A DNA stretch of 64,000 nt. Source: Adiantum capillus-veneris. Its lineage: Eukaryota > Streptophyta > Polypodiopsida > Polypodiales > Pteridaceae. The notes beneath the pieces were generated by a model. That model had not been told where the DNA came from and searched no databases. It was given only the letters and a program-made list of their open reading frames with translations. The stretch spans positions 13,323,501-13,387,500 of the forward strand of contig CM043967.1 in the NCBI GenBank assembly GCA_014529385.2, written 5' to 3'. Shown here in pieces: positions 43,441 to 54,999 of the stretch. Every line of letters begins with the position of its first letter. Position 1 is the first letter of the stretch. The position numbers and the translations under genes were made by a program.

Positions 43441-44290
43441 TTTCTGCTCTTTTACCTGAGTGATTTTACACACTATGGATTCGTCTTCATTATCTCCCAA
43501 GTAAGAGGGTAGTGTTTTCAAAGTCATTGGTTTAGACATTCCTGAAGCTTCAGAGCTGCAATTCCCATACAAGGATTGTACATCCATGTCCATATCAGGA
43601 GGTGGATTGTCTAACCAAACTTCCTCTATAGGAGCTGACTTCAAAGTTAGGCTCCCATCATTAATCTCTCTAACTTTTTCCCATAAGTTTCCTGGTCATT
43701 CTTCTTCCATGAACGGAATTCCATCTAAGGCATCTTCACTGTTAGCCACTATGAGTTCTGGCTCTTTAGTTTCAAGGTGGGGTTCTACCACCACTTCACA
43801 ATTTTTTTTATTGGTTCCTACCACAAGCTCTTCAAGTTTTGCTATGCTCTCGAGCTTGAATTTTTGTTTTTCCAACATCTCTTGAGTAATTCTTACTAGA
43901 TTTTGATAAGCTTCAAGCTTAGTTGCTTCCATATCTAGAGAAGGATAGTTTTTCCATTTGTTTTCATGTTTCGGCCTGCTTTAAGTCCTGCTTGGTAAGC
44001 TTCCAAGGCTGCATTGATTGGCTCAAAAATTTTATCTACCAAAATTGATCCTCCAGATTTCACTGTGGTTTCCTTGATTTCACTTTCAGTTTCTTTCACT
44101 TTTTCATGGAATAGTTTCTTGGTTTTCTTCCCGATTTCAGCCCTTTGTTTCTATTTTCTCATGTCATACCTTTGGCTTCTTCTTCTTTTGGTCTTTTGGG
44201 AGAACATTTTAGTATTCTCCGAATCATAAGAGGAGTTATGTTTCTTTTTCTTAGCCTGGACTCTGATGATACTTTGATTAGAACAATAGG
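43438..44290 (-). pseudogene. Family A Gag C-terminal region
   Basis: Frames 43,438-43,644 and 43,696-43,932 carry TLKTLPSYLGDNEDESIVC and EAYQNLVRITQEMLEKQK, closely matching 19,024-19,645 on the plus strand. Confidence 0.9.
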
Positions 44291-44291
44291 T

Positions 44292-44522
44292 TTATAAACT
44301 CTCTAATGAGCTACTAGGTATCACTCGGACTACGTTCACTACTACTTTACCCTTGTTTAAAGTATTTTTTGGACAATCGTTAGGGAAGTGTCCTCCCTTT
44401 GTACAACATTGTATACAAAAAGCTTCAACCGGCTTAATGTTCTTGTCTATCTCTGAGCCTTCATTTTTCCAATGATCATCTGCACCACATTTATGATAGT
44501 TTCCAATCCTTGGCTTAATCAT
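44292..44522 (-). pseudogene. Family A Gag zinc-knuckle segment
   Basis: CIQCCTKGGHFPNDC is a knuckle with spacing CX2CX5HX4C. An upstream one (YHKCGADDHWKNEGS) has lost its first and last cysteines. Basic sequence follows. In the plus copy this segment is missing because of the junction at 18,790. Confidence 0.85.
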
Positions 44523-44964
44523 GGGTCTTACATCGGAGGTCTAGCACCTTGATTACCTGCATAGTACATCGATACAAGCTCTGGTGTAGTATAGGTTGCA
44601 GGTTCTTTCATTGGTAGTGGATGTGAATTGTAACACTCTCCATCTACCATTAATGTAGATGGAGTATGCTCAACATAGGGTATAACAGGCACTAGTGCTT
44701 GTTCATCTATGTTCCCTCAGAATGCATGTACTTTACAGGCACTGCATTATGTCTAAGATATAGAGGTTGTTGACCCAACACGGGTTGAGGTCTTTTCATA
44801 CCCATCAGTGGTCTTTGATCTAGGGCCATATTAGGATGATATCTGTACATGGGTTGTCCTTATGGCCTCATAGGCACATAATGAACATTTCCATCATGAT
44901 TTGGTCGGTAATAACACTCATCGGTCTCATGGTTGGTCCATTTACCCTCTATTGCACACCATTT

Positions 44965-45438
44965 TTACGAACTAATTGGTTGTCCCTGTTGAGGTATCCC
45001 TTGTCCTGGTCCCCTTATAGGTGCTTTTTGCATGTTATTCATCATTTCATTCATCCGTTTGAGCATTTCTTCTATGGATGTAAGCGGTGCTGCAGCAGTG
45101 GTTCCCACTTGTGCTGGTTTGGTGGATGTTGTTTTCTCACTTTGATTATCCTTAGGGATATCCTCTTCATTGAAAATATCACAATTGTCTCCTTTGTAAA
45201 TAGCATCTGACTCACACTCTTCTATGGTCATATGTTTCTTGTTATACAATATAGCATGAAGTTCTTTGTTTAGCAGTCCCTCTAGAAACAATGATACCAA
45301 TCTTTGTTCTGCAAGTACTTCTAGTTCTGGGCATCTTGCAATGTATTGATTCATTCTAGTTGCACAATCCCTAATAGACTCACCTTGTTTGTGTTTGAAG
45401 CTATAGATTTGAGCTACAGTATTATGTTTGATTCCCAT
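44965..45438 (-). pseudogene. Family A Gag capsid-like core and linker
   Basis: HNTVAQIYSFKHKQGESIRD and NQYIARCPELEVLAEQRLV are typical of the plant Ty3 retrotransposon Gag domain, followed by an acidic stretch and a methionine-rich helix (MLKRMNEMMNNMQKAP). A second copy of this segment is at 49,702-49,962. Confidence 0.9.
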
Positions 45439-45600
45439 TTTGGAACATGAAGCTACAAATCCTTAAAGCTATAGATTTGCGCTACAATATTATGTTTGAT
45501 TCCCATTTTGGAACATGCAACTACAAATCCTTGAAGCTATAGATTTGAGCTACAGTATTATGTTTGATCCCCATTTTGGAACATGCAGCTACAAGTCCTT
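45397..45600 (-). repeat. 68-bp triplication inside gag
   Basis: GAAGCTATAGATTTG begins units at 45,397, 45,465 (as TAAAGCTATAG) and 45,533. The neighbouring gag copy (about 50,130) has one unit only. The two extra units add 136 bp, which shifts the frame. Confidence 0.92.
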
Positions 45601-46369
45601 GAGCTAATGTATTTAAGTCTGTGATTGACCTTGGTGGAATGTTTTGAAACCAAGTCAATGCTTTTCCTTTTAATGTCATTCCAAATCTCTCAAATTGAGT
45701 ATGGAAATCAAATATGCGTTCTGCTCTTAGAACTTGCTTAAAGCTTGCTAAATGATCATATGGATCCCCAGATCCGCTGTATTTTTTGGCCTATTTTTGA
45801 AAATCAGCTGGTTTGACACGTCTATTTGGTTTAACTCCAGGTCTCTTGGCAATTGGTCCTGTCTCAAGTCTTTCAAACCAGTCTCTTGGAAATAGTGACT
45901 CATGTATCCCTAGACTAGCTTTAGTGTCACATGGTTTTCTTTGTGTAGGTTCGGGTTTTTTAACATTGCTCCCAAAAGATCTCTCACGAAGTTCCTCTCT
46001 TGGAATAGTTTCTGGTCCTTGGCCCAATATCCAATCTCTTATGGAGTACCCTTGGTATTTGGTTTGTTCCACCTCTTCAGGACTTATCATAACAAAGTTA
46101 TTGTTATAAAAATCCCTAAATAGGTAGGTTGGTAGATCTACTAAACCCTTGTCCTTGATTTTGAAGATATAGACGATCTTCATGGGTGTTAACTTTCCTG
46201 ATTTGGCATGAGAAGTCCATAGAATATCTTTGACATTTCTATCCTTCCAACAATAGACTCCGATCCTAGGATTATCCGTGCTAACTGTTTCAAAGGCTTC
46301 AAATCAACTTGATCGTATCCCTCAAATTCTAAAGTCGGTGGTCCTTCATTTGCTGCCATATCTAGAATT
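45600..46369 (-). pseudogene. Family A Gag N-terminal half
   Basis: Frame 45,791-46,183 carries MKIVYIFKIKDKG and YQGYSIRDWILGQGPET; upstream sequence to about 46,369 reads TDNPRIGVYCWKDRN and WTSHAKSGKLTPM. Downstream (45,600-45,790) FDFHTQFERFGMTLKGKALTW is the start of the retrotransposon Gag domain. The adjoining copy 49,592-50,981 covers the same span. Confidence 0.85.
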
Positions 46370-46401
46370 ATGGTATTTACTTCTAACCCCTATGTTTTTT
46401 A

Positions 46402-46797
46402 TCACATCTCACGGTTTTCAACTTGTAAATACTGAGTTCCGTTTTTATCCATATACATTTTTCCTTGTTTGTTTGCCTTGATTTCCTCTTCAAATTCTAT
46501 GTCATGGTCATCAATGTGAATGGTATACTCTTCATTAGGATCCAAGTAAACCTGAGCTCCATGGCCATTAGTCTTATAAAAGGTGAGTATGTGCTTATAC
46601 CACACTGTCGTTCCTGTTCCTGAATGAGTTGAATAGGAAGACATTTCAGATGTTGATTTTGAAAAAGTGTTTGAGACTTCTTCAAAGCTAGTGTTCAAGT
46701 GATCGTCTTGATTCACACTTTCTTCGGTGGATACTCTACTAGCGGTCTCTCCAAATATGCCTTGGTTTGGTAGTATACAACCAGATCTAAGGTTCAT
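46402..46797 (-). pseudogene. Family A Gag N terminus
   Basis: ATG at 46,797 opens MNLRSGCILPNQGIFGE, a 131-codon acidic and serine-rich frame that ends with DKNGTQYLQVEN. This is the first ATG after the leader with a long frame, so I take it as the gag start. A TGA closes it shortly before the next Gag segment. Confidence 0.7.
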
Positions 46798-48663
46798 ATA
46801 GACTTGTGAAGCCCTGGATAGAGTACTTATCGTCGGGTTGACTTATTATCAATTTCTTTCACTTGACTTGATTGCAACTCCTATCAAGATTTCAATTCCT
46901 TGTCTGCAGCCTGATTCCTGTTTTAGTGTTAATCAAGCTAGCTATTCTTTCACAAAGATTGTACAATTTTTGCTAACTACTGTGTGACTGGTCTATGTGT
47001 ATCACTTCAATTTGAGCTAAGTGAGTTAGCAATTGAGACTTTCAGATTCTACGTTTGCAAAAAGCCAAAGAACTAATCTGCAACCTGGAAACTGAGTGAA
47101 CAATACTAATTTGGATCCGATTGAACCCAAAATTGACCGGTGGCCTTGTATTTTGTTGTTCTAACACTATACAAGCTCAAAAATCCAAAATTCTGTCTGT
47201 GTGTATCAGAAGTAAATAATCGCGTTATTTACTTTTCTCAAATTTTAGCACTTTTTGGCTTGTTTTGATAAGTATTCAACTTGTAAAGGTCTTTAGACAA
47301 GTTTCACTGAGTTTGAACAAAATTTGCCTTGTGGTATACTCAAATGTGCAAAAATGTCCAATTCTGTAGCAGATGTAAATAATCGGGATTATTTACTCAA
47401 TGTATTTTTATGCAATTGTTTGCCACAATATTGACACATAATGGTTAAGGAGCTCAACTTAATCTCCCTAGCCAAGTTTCATCAAGTTTGGATAATCCCT
47501 CTTCAAATGGTCAACAATTTTGCATCTGGAGATTGCCGACTTTACAAATTTGACCACAATTTTCACTTCAATGATCCAAATCTTACCAAATTTGATTTGT
47601 GGGCTTAATATAACATGCTAAAACTAGTGGTATATTGGGTTGGTCAAAAAAGTTGAAAAATGGGACAAAAGTAAATAATCGCAATTATTTACTTCTAGCA
47701 AATTTTTGCATATTTTGGTCAACAGAGTATGTACACTTGTTTAACACTTCAATATAAGCCTCTGAGTCAAGTTTCACTAAGTTTGAACAATATTTTCCCA
47801 AGTCACACTCAAGTTCTCGTCAATTAGTACAGATTTTAGTTTTTACCAAGGTTTTGGTCAGTTTGGTGATCCAAATTCTATGGGCCTTTACAAAAGATGT
47901 TTGTACACATGCATAGAGTCTTTGGTATCAACCTTGGTCACTTTTGAGTTGAAAGTAAATAATCGGGATTATTTATTTTTGGCCTAAAATGAGCACTTTT
48001 TTCAACTTTTTCAGTGGACGGTCGTTTTATGATCTATTTTAAGCCTCTAAGTCAAGTCAAAACTTAATTTAGCTTAAAATATCAAGAAAAAGTAAATAAT
48101 CTGAGTTTTTGCAAACTCTTGAAAATTTACCTCAAATATGTCCTTAAGCTTACCCACTGGTTCATACAACTTTTAAAGCATAACCTCCAGCCTGATTCAA
48201 TGGTTGACAGTCTTTTGGTGCTGTTTCTAACCGTAGACCTGAAATTCTGCAACTTCACATAAACAACTCATAATTGATTCTTTTGGAGAGAGAAATGTCC
48301 TGAGATCCCACCTCGGATTCTAATTACCCTTCTCCTAGGTTCTACTGCAATGGGGTTGTGAAAAGTGTCCACAAACACTCGTTTTCTTGTTTTTAATGGT
48401 TTTTTGAGCCTTGATCTTAAGACTTATCTCGTCCATCAATCATTCTCAAAATCCTAATCTAATCCTACAATTCTACAATCATAAAATCCTAAAAGGTACT
48501 TAGAAAGTACAACCTCACTTCCAAGCTACCTCTACATAGCAAAAGACGACAATCTTAAGCTATGCGGTTTTAAAAAGAAAGTTTTGACTCTAGGTGATCA
48601 TAGAGGAATTTAAAGGACAACTACACAAGACGCTCGTGTTTTTCCTAGTTTAGGTCTATTCGT
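46798..48663 (-). other. Leader of family A
   Basis: About 1.87 kb without open frames between primer-binding site and gag. It contains palindromes and a repeated phrase (AAGTTTCACTNAGTTTGAACAA on the plus strand, at about 47,300 and 47,770). Confidence 0.8.
47211..48105. repeat. Spaced palindromes with CG centre in the family A leader
   Basis: Arms GTAAATAAT and ATTATTTAC around CGCG, CGGG or CGCA at 47,211-47,235, 47,373-47,396, 47,669-47,695 and 47,952-47,980, with a half-site at 48,091-48,100. Spacing is about 162, 297, 283 and 138 bp. Three copies have complete 9-bp arms. Confidence 0.92.
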
Positions 48664-48682
48664 TTCCTGATAGCGGCGCCAA
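48664..48682 (-). other. Primer-binding site of family A
   Basis: On the minus strand TGGCGCCGCTATCAGG begins two bases after the LTR end. TGGCGCC is the form used by plant Athila/Tat-like elements and fits the 3' end of tRNA-Asp. Confidence 0.85.
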
Positions 48683-48683
48683 A

Positions 48684-49591
48684 TGTGGGACGGGTGTCTA
48701 ACCTCACTCCTATCTTATTGCAGACATAGCGAGAACCACGAATATAATTGTCAATCCATGGAACAAAGCTGACTCGACTAGTGAATAGAGGCTACAAGAT
48801 GTTGTCAATCTCTTGGAAAACAACAGACAACTCACACCTAAATCAAGCTCCATTCAAATGACAGAAATCACCAAAAGCTAGTCGCTAATCGATAAACAAA
48901 TCATAACCGTTACAGCATCAAACGACACCCAAACGTTACGAAACTTCTAGGACATGATTATAAGACCTCAACACACATGCTTATGATCTCAAATCTCACT
49001 TTAGATCAAGTGCAAAAATCACGATTATTAACAGCAATGAGTTTTTGACCTAGTCGTTTTCGACCCAAATTGCATTTAAATGCTTAGCAATGATGCCCCA
49101 ATACCCCACCTATACTTATTTTATGATTTTTAAGCTTAATTCTTACTTATGATGAAAGTAGGCTGCGGGTTAACAACACCAAAAGCTACGGATTAGCATG
49201 AAATGCTTACGTCAATGCCTAGAGCTCTTACCTGCGGTTATAACGCAACAGACGACACTACGATGTGACAATTGAAAAGGGAGTAGGAAGCGTAAGAAGG
49301 AGAGAAGTGAGCGTCGTTAGCTCATGCTGTGTTCTATTATCCAAAAACTTACAAAATACCTAGAAAAATTGGCTTTTATACCTTAGCCAAGGTTTCTGTT
49401 GTCAAAACTAATAATCTGGGAGCTCTAACTAAAGATAGGTTGATACAATCTAGAAGCTTGTAGCCCCGGCTCATCAATTACACTGTTCATCTGGAAAGTA
49501 GGAGTTACAACATTCCCGATTTATCAAAATAATAAGTGTTTTTACAATAAAAGCTCCAAAGAATGTTATCCAAATTAGCTTGTTGCTAACA
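48684..49591 (-). repeat. 5' LTR of family A, minus strand (908 bp)
   Basis: TGTTAGCAAC at 49,591 to CCCACA at 48,684. It matches the LTR 30,715-31,561 along its length, with an extra stretch of about 61 bp near 49,010-49,075. TATA box at 49,374-49,380. Confidence 0.95.
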
Positions 49592-50981
49592 ATGTCCTCA
49601 TAGGCACATATTGAATGTTTCCATCATACTTTGGTCGGTAATAGCACTCATTAGTCTCATGGTTGGTCCATTTACCCTCAATTGCACACCATTTTTGTGG
49701 CCTAATTGGTTGTTCCTGTTGAGGTATCCCTTGCCCCGGTCCCCTCATAGATGTTTTTTTGCATGTTATTCATCATTTCACTCATCCTTTTGAGCATGCC
49801 TTCTATGGCTGTAAGCGGTGCTGCAGTAGCCGTTCTCACTTGTGTTGGTTTGGTGGATGCTTTCTTCTCACTTTGATTATGCTTAGGGACATTTTCTTCA
49901 TTGAAAATATCACAATTGTTTCCCAAATCAATGGCATCCGACACACACTCTTCTAGGGTCATATGTTTCTTCCTAACAATATAGCATGAAGTTCTTTGTT
50001 TAGCAGTCCCTCTAGAAACAATAATACTATCTTTCTTCTGCAGGTATTTCTAGTTCTAGACATCTTGCAATGTATTGCTTCATTCTAGTTGCACAATATG
50101 TTATAGACTCACCTTGTTTCTATTTGAAGCTATGGATGTGAGCTACCGTATTATGTTTGATCCCCATTTTGAAACATTCAACTACAAATCCTTGAGCTAA
50201 TGTATTTAAGTCCATGATTGACCTCGGTGGAATGTTTTGGAACCATGTCAATGCCTTTCCTTCTAATGTCATTCCAAATCCCTCAAATTGAGTATGGAAA
50301 TCAAATATGCATTCTGCTCTTAGCACTTGCTTAAAGCTTGCTAAGTGGTCATATGGATCCCCATATCCACTGTATTTTTTGACCCTGTTTTGAAAATCAG
50401 CTGGTATGACACGTCTAATTGGCTCAACTCCTAGTCTCCCGATAGTTGTGGTCCTGTCTCGAGTCCTTCAAACCAGCCTGTTTGAAATAGTGACTCATGT
50501 AGCCCTGGACTGGCTTTAGTGTCACGCGGTTTTCTTGTGTGAGGTAGGTTCGGGTTTTTAACATTGCTCCCAAAAGATCTCTCGCGGAGTTCCTCTCTTG
50601 GAACAGTGTCTGGTCCTTGGCCATCCTTGGCTAAATATCCAATCTCTTATGGAGTACCCTTGGTATGTGGTTTGTTCTACCTCCTCAGGACTCATCATAA
50701 CAAATTTATTGTTATAACAATCCCTAAATAGGTAGGTGGGTAGATCTGTTGAACCCTTGTCTTTGATTTTGAAGATATAAATGATCTTCATGGGTGTTAA
50801 CTGTCCTGATTTGGCATGAGAAGTCCATAGAAGATCTTTGACGTTTCTATCCTCCCAACAATAGACTCCAATCCTAGGATTATCCGTGCTAAGCCATTCC
50901 AAAGGCTTTAAATCAACTTTATCATATCCCTCAAATTCTAAAGTCGGAGGTCCTTCTTTTGCTACCATATCTGGAATTATG
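49592..50981 (-). pseudogene. Second family A gag copy, split by the LTR insertion
   Basis: Matches 44,870-46,369 of the neighbouring copy: EGPPTLEFEGYDKVDLKPLEW and TDNPRIGVYCWEDRN (50,558-50,968), FDFHTQFEGFGMTLEGKALTW (50,120-50,326), NNCDIFNEENVPKHNQSEK (49,702-49,962). It is cut at 49,592 by the LTR and at about 50,981 by unrelated DNA. It has its own frameshifts, and lacks the 68-bp triplication. Confidence 0.9.
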
Positions 50982-51149
50982 GTTTGTTAAACTATGCTGA
51001 TGTTGATAATCATTTTTTCCATGCATCAGTTTGGGGGTTTGAGACCATAAGAAAGTTCTCATAAGTCTTACCTACCTACCTAGAAAGTTTGGTTTTGTTT
51101 CATGCGCTTTAGCTCAATGAAATACACATATGGGCTTGTGGTTGGAAGA

Positions 51150-51335
51150 TTACCTCTTGATTAGCTTTAGTGATTGACAACCACTTGAGCTTGACACTTG
51201 GTAGGAGTGAGTTGTGATTGGTTTTTTTTTGAGATTGACAACCTTCCTTAGCCTTCATGCACTACGCATGTCAACTACATTCCATGGATTGACAATTTTG
51301 TTTGTGGTTCTCGCTATGTTGCATTTGATATAGTG
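51150..51335 (+). repeat. Fragment of family A LTR
   Basis: CATGGATTGACAATT and TTGTGGTTCTCGCTATG (51,282-51,325) match the LTR at 31,485-31,520. Only the last part of the LTR is recognisable. Confidence 0.6.
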
Positions 51336-51935
51336 TGATTGGAGAGCCCAAAACAAGGATTTTTATCATACCTACTAGAAAGACTTTTTGTTTACTATCA
51401 TATATGAGGCAGCTTGACAACCATCAAATTATCAGTTCCAAAAGAGGATGATGAAGATTCTTGACAAGACACACCACATTTCTCAATGGTCAAAGAAGAT
51501 GGAGGATTGATTGGATCTCATCCAAGGGTATTTATATCATTGCTTAAAAGCTAGGATGCATAAGGACTAATTTAAAGAAACTTCACTGAGCCAAAGAGTT
51601 TAAGATCATCGAAGTTATATTTCTTCATAGGCACCAATACAAACTTTGTGACAATTACTATTGAAATCCATTCCTAGTGTACCTTCTTGCTTCTTGTGCT
51701 TGTATCTCCCTCATGTAAAGTGCAATTGTGATTCTTTTGCTTACATCATGATCACACGTGAAAACTCTTTGTATCAATGCAAGACTTACAAAGTTTCCAA
51801 GTCTTTGGGGAGGTAAACCTCTGTCCATTTTTTCTCATTATACTTGTTTTATGCATTAGTTTTGAATTCCAAGCATAGAAGAGGATAGAGCTCCCTTAGA
51901 AGAACCTATAGAGTGTACCAAAATCCAAGATTTAT
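51336..51935. other. No recognised feature
   Basis: No open frame of note and no motif seen on either strand. Confidence 0.5.
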
Positions 51936-51939
51936 GCTC

Positions 51940-53183
51940 CAGTTTGCTTGAGATCAACTTCAAGACCATGATCAATGATTGCAACAATCAAGAGCAGATT
52001 CTTCTTTATTTGTGGCATGTAAACACATCAAAGAGTTGCTTAGTCTCACCTATATCTGCTAAAAAAGAAATTGTTCTAGAACCTTCTGCTAGATATTTTG
52101 CATTATTCCCAACAATTGCACTGATGGACTCTTGTAGAGGCTTCCAAGAACTATACCAATATTTCTTAACAGTCATATGTCAGGATGTTCCACTATCTAG
52201 AATCCAAGAACCATCAACAAATAGAGTTTGTGTTGATGAGCTTACTTCTTCTATGATGGCCCATAGTTCAAGCTCTGCCTCAGCATTATTGGTGGCAGAT
52301 TCTCTTTCCTTCCAAGAAGCTTTCATGGTTCTTCTAATTGGATTTCTTCTTTCTGCAGTCTTTAATAGCATGACCTTTCGTGCCACGATAAAAATAGCTA
52401 CCTAAAAATTTCTTCTTCTTGGGCTTCTTCTTAGAGTATTTGACGTAGTCCCCTTTCTTTTTGCATTGGCTATGAAAGCAACATCACCCCTGTCATCCGT
52501 AGTCCTAAATTGTAGCTCCTCTTCAGCATTGCACTGAGTTCTTCAAAGGTAAGAGGGGTTGGACAAAACTGAGTGTTGAATATCATAAAAAGACCATCAT
52601 ATCTAGCTAGAAGTTTGCAAATGCAGTGCCAAGCTAAATCTTTCGGAGAAATAGCCACACCAATAACACCTAATTGATCTCGGAGATCCTTAATTCGCTT
52701 GATAAAGGCATCCACCTTCTCTCCATCAACAAGTTTCTCAACAGTAAGTTGATTTTCTAGATTTTGAATTCTGGTGTGATTGCGCGCCTCATATTAGCGA
52801 GCCATTGTGCTCCAAGATTCATGTGCTTTAGTGGTATGTTGAATCAAAGTGAGAACAAAATCACTTACACACATGATAATGGCGCACAACACATCTGCAT
52901 TCCTTCTTTTTTATGCCCGTAGAAGAGTAACATCTAGAGGAATCACAAGGATTGGATTTACTAGATTAATTGTTGTGGTGGGCATTGGATTGACACCTTT
53001 TACCCCCAACACTGTATCCAATAATTCATACAAATCCAGAATTGCAAAATTTTTGAATCTCCACAGTGTGTAGTTGGTTCCACTGAGCTTGCCTTTCATG
53101 AAGGCTGGTGGATGAATGCGTAGCAAAGTAGCACCACCAAAAACATTTGAAGATGCCAACATAATAAGGGATTGATTTTGCAA
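51940..53183 (-). pseudogene. Copia Gag and protease relic
   Basis: From 53,183 leftward: KLSGTNYTLWRFKNFAILDLY, the N-terminal Gag motif of plant copia elements; AFIKRIKDLRDQLGVIG and PTPLTFEELSAMLKR (52,470-52,715) of the UBN2-type Gag core; a degraded knuckle (YFYRGTKGHAIKDC, first two cysteines lost) near 52,390; then WILDSGTS at about 52,190 and HMTVKKYWYSS, the copia protease active site. Several frameshifts and a stop right after the D-S-G motif. It ends near 51,940. Confidence 0.88.
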
Positions 53184-53228
53184 GGTAATACAAGTACTTC
53201 TTGTACAATCTTAGCTAGGAGCACCTAA

Positions 53229-53746
53229 TGCTCTTATACCGTATAAGAAATGTGGAACAAAATAGGATCTTCTAGCAAGGAGAGTAGAGAGAGATACGAT
53301 GCAAAGTAGAATAGTGGCAAATAGAAAATTTAGATTAGCACTATCACAAAGTGATGGTGTCATCCACCCATGCGCTGTTGAGAAAATCTTAGATGGCGAT
53401 ATAGACAAGTACAGCAAGTAGGCGGGAATAAAAAGGGTTGGTTATCCTTCAATATGGATTCCCTTCAATATGGGATGTATAATGGCTCATGGAGACTGCC
53501 TCCTTATATAGATGTAAGCGAGTTTTTAAGGGATGTCCTCTCTCATGAGAGACAGTCATCCATGCACCCATGTGTAGACATCCATGTGTAGCCAAGTCCA
53601 CCTAGAAGTCAGTTACCAGTCATTGAATGCCACCCACCAGCCATTGGCTAAAGACCACCGACCATTCACTACCGACCATCGATCGACCACTTTTTAACAC
53701 TTTTTGACTGTTGTCTAACCAAGATATCCCGGCAAAAAGTAATATT
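53229..53746 (-). repeat. 5' LTR and degenerate primer-binding site of the minus copia relic
   Basis: A decayed tRNA-iMet site (GGTATAAGAGC on the minus strand, 53,230-53,240) is followed by the LTR. U3 holds GGTCGG-type repeats (about 53,650-53,700), the block CTCTCATGAGAGAG (about 53,540) and a TATA box (53,505-53,510, minus). The same block order occurs in the LTR at 56.7-57.3 kb. The outer end at about 53,746 is approximate. Confidence 0.7.
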
Positions 53747-53957
53747 TTGGGGGCATATATTTTTGGTTTTTTGTTGAGTTATTTCTCACAAACGATGGCT
53801 GAACAATTTGCTATGTACCATCTATGATCACAAATAAAGACCTCATCAGTGTGTAAGCTAGAACCCACCAAATATATGTATGCTATTGGCATCTGATCCT
53901 ATAAGAGCCTTACAAACTGTGCAACATATGTTATGGTGGGCAATACTAACACGTGGG

Positions 53958-54189
53958 CATTGTAGGTACACTAACATACATCGATTGTTTATACAAAAAG
54001 TGTTGAATGAGATGGAGACCATGGATAATCAACATAAAAATGTGGCTATTTTCACAATTGGAGATGGTTCATACATTGTAGGTATACTAACATACATCAA
54101 TTATTTATACAAAAGTGTTGAGTGAGATGGAGTCCATGGATAATCAACATAAGAATGTGGCTATTTTCACAATTGGAGATGGTTCTCCA
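53958..54189 (+). repeat. 116-bp tandem duplication
   Basis: CATTGTAGGTACACTAACATAC at 53,958 recurs at 54,074 and the copies run together to about 54,189 with few differences, including ATAATCAACATAAAAATGTGG. Confidence 0.9.
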
Positions 54190-54359
54190 CATGCATTTAG
54201 AGCTATAATTGGCATACCCCTTGTTAAACATCAAACTCCTTAGCCTCCAATTCAACCTACACAACACACAAATAATATCACATTGCCATACTATATGAGT
54301 CTTCCATAGCTGCTAGGAAATTATATCTAGCTCTAGGACCATTCAAATTTAGGATCTTT

Positions 54360-54960
54360 TCAAGGGAAGGATTCTCGGTATGGGATGCCCCTACTCATGA
54401 ACTTTAGCTCTATCACATGCTTTACCCTAGCATCCAGCCTACTGAGCTCATCCTTTGCATTCTTCAACTTTTTCCTCAATGATGACATAGCAGGATTGAG
54501 CTGCTCATCACTTGCCTTGTGTATCTTTGCAGGCTTGGTATTAGTGTAATTACTAGCTGCTTTTACATGCAATCCACCCGTGTCTTTATATGTAGGACAG
54601 GATCCTTAATATATTTCTAGTCTTTTAGAACAAAATGAGAGGGGATCCCCCCTTGCCCCTAGTAGACTATTGAAGGGTGCTTAGGTCAGAGCATGGAACG
54701 TCCTTTGTAGCTACTACCATGATCTAAGGATTGCGGCATGATTCCTCGTCAGCTAGATTAGTGTAACATCCATAAATGGGAGCTCCCATTTGTACTACAC
54801 TACTTTTTGAAATGGCCATCAAATGGCCCTTCTTGCAAAGGTCTTGAGCAACAAATTCTACCCACTTAAATTCATTGAACCTTGGCCATGAGCACTGCAT
54901 GGTTGAATTTCTTGATAAGTTCTTCTCAAATGTGGAGGATGTCTCCATGTCATTGGGCAA
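54360..54960 (-). pseudogene. Unrecognised coding-like stretches
   Basis: Minus frames 54,360-54,572 (helical, SLRKKLKNAKDELSRLDARV) and 54,724-54,960 (EFKWVEFVAQDLCKKGHLM). They could belong to one protein broken by a shift near 54,600. No family is recognised; a Gag-like or host origin is possible. Confidence 0.25.
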
Positions 54961-54999
54961 CTTTTGATAAAGTTTTTAATGAAATAGAAACATGTCTCT

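Larger units (their letters stand above)
43083..49591 (-). mobile_element. Family A Ty3 element, 5' part on the minus strand
   Basis: Reading leftward from 49,591: 5' LTR, primer-binding site, roughly 1.86-kb leader with palindromes, gag with zinc knuckle, and the first part of the protease, cut at about 43,083. Sequence from 44,280 to 43,090 is nearly the same as 18,790-20,215, so both belong to one family. Its LTR sits in the middle of another family A gag copy. Confidence 0.9.
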
